Assembly: GCA_038380435.1 (NCBI GenBank)
Contig: JAWZYU010000028.1
Location: 45,071,095 to 45,135,094, forward strand
Origin: Ryuthela nishihirai
Taxonomy: Eukaryota > Arthropoda > Arachnida > Araneae > Heptathelidae
Direction of reading: 5' to 3'
Length of the DNA stretch: 64,000 nt
The notes below the pieces were generated by a model. That model saw nothing but the letters and a program-made list of their open reading frames with translations. It did no database searches and was not told the DNA's origin. Shown here one piece after another: positions 63,595-64,000 of this stretch. Position 1 is the first letter of the stretch, and each line of letters starts with the position of its first letter. Position numbers and translations under genes: made by a program.

Positions 63595-64000
63595 GGATGT
63601 TTTCAACTAATTTTGAGGTGCTGAATTCAAATATGTCTGTTAAAAATCTGCATCACGTACAATTTTTTTTAATTACGGATTGATGTATTTCAAATTTTAG
63701 TGAATACGCATATTTGGGAAATGAAAATAAATGTGACTATTTTATTAAATTGCAACTTAAAACTCTTAATTAATTATATGATTATAGTGAAAAAAATTAG
63801 AAACATCATATTTATAGACCACTGAATATAGAGTAACAAATGAAATAATATTGAAACGCAAAATAAGAAAACATGGGTAAGGATCTTTTATACTTAAAAG
63901 AAGTGCATTTTTGTCTTTTATGTGCTGAGGTATCTTCCTTCTGCAAGAACCAGCAGTAGTCACCCATCATTGTTGGTTCCCACCTGCCTTGGTATCTCTA
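63595..64000 (-). pseudogene. Unassigned element, copy 3 (inverted, cut by window edge)
   Basis: Reverse complement of about 48890-49290: encodes DYCW then a frameshift, HIKDKNALL and the same 3' flank. The GTAAGT following ALLV in copy 1 is TTAAGT here. The copy continues beyond the window. Confidence 0.9.

Overview
This is eukaryotic nuclear DNA made almost entirely of mobile-element remains and satellite-like arrays. I found no intact host gene, no true tRNA or rRNA gene, and nothing prokaryotic. The mixture of Tc1/mariner, hAT and DUF4817-type mariner elements, tRNA-derived SINEs, a non-LTR retrotransposon and a repetitive protein family I recall from arthropod genomes suggests an arthropod. 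The species cannot be fixed from the sequence.

Two SINE families dominate. SINE-A (about 385 bp, nearly 40 whole or partial copies) has a tRNA-like head with A box (TGGCTCAGTCGG) and B box (GGTTCGAGTCC), a long conserved body, and a tail ending in CAACCCAAC. Its anticodon arm looks most like elongator tRNA-Met. Many copies have clean 10-14 bp target-site duplications (TSDs). SINE-B (about 195 bp, 8 copies) has another tRNA-like head (GTGGCCGAGTGG, GGTTCGAGCCC) and ends in GGGGGTATTTATTT.

Layout. 0-0.8 kb: 41-bp array. 0.9-3.4 kb: nested SINE-A and a tandem half-hAT MITE. 3.6-5.8 kb: 31-bp minisatellite with a 327-bp higher-order period. 6.4-6.7 kb: hAT MITE. 8.2-9.6 kb: mariner with TA duplications and a once-broken transposase. 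9.7-16.4 kb: SINE-B clusters, degenerate 20-bp arrays and SINE-A. 18.8-21.3 kb: ~80-bp degenerate repeats with a foldback MITE and SINE dimers. 22.9-27.1 kb: two reverse-strand Tc1 elements, both invaded by SINE-A. 27.5-30.6 kb: SINE-A cluster with dimers. 31.3-35.7 kb: 30-bp minisatellite. 37.3-38.4 kb: 66-bp array and three tandem hAT MITEs. 41.1-43.5 kb: non-LTR retrotransposon cut before its RT active site. 44.8-46.6 kb: 34-bp array with a 544-bp higher-order period. 47.3-51.4 kb: pseudogene of an unassigned zinc-finger/DDE-like protein family interleaved with a degraded Tc1. 53.7-55.0 kb: pyrimidine-rich minisatellite inside a putative hAT-like element. 57.4-58.2 kb: 172-bp duplication split by SINE-A. 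58.7-60.7 kb: palindromes, MITEs and a forward Tc1. The window ends inside an inverted copy of the unassigned element.

The parts do not form a pathway. The window records insertion, template jumping, tandem amplification and decay. The most informative points are: SINE dimers inside single TSD pairs (template jumping during target-primed reverse transcription); a SINE-A copy carrying a 30-nt patch matching the Tc1 element it sits in; a triple hAT MITE separated by four 8-bp site copies; and a possibly unclassified DDE-type transposon whose nonsense mutation is shared by a second fragment 2.4 kb away.
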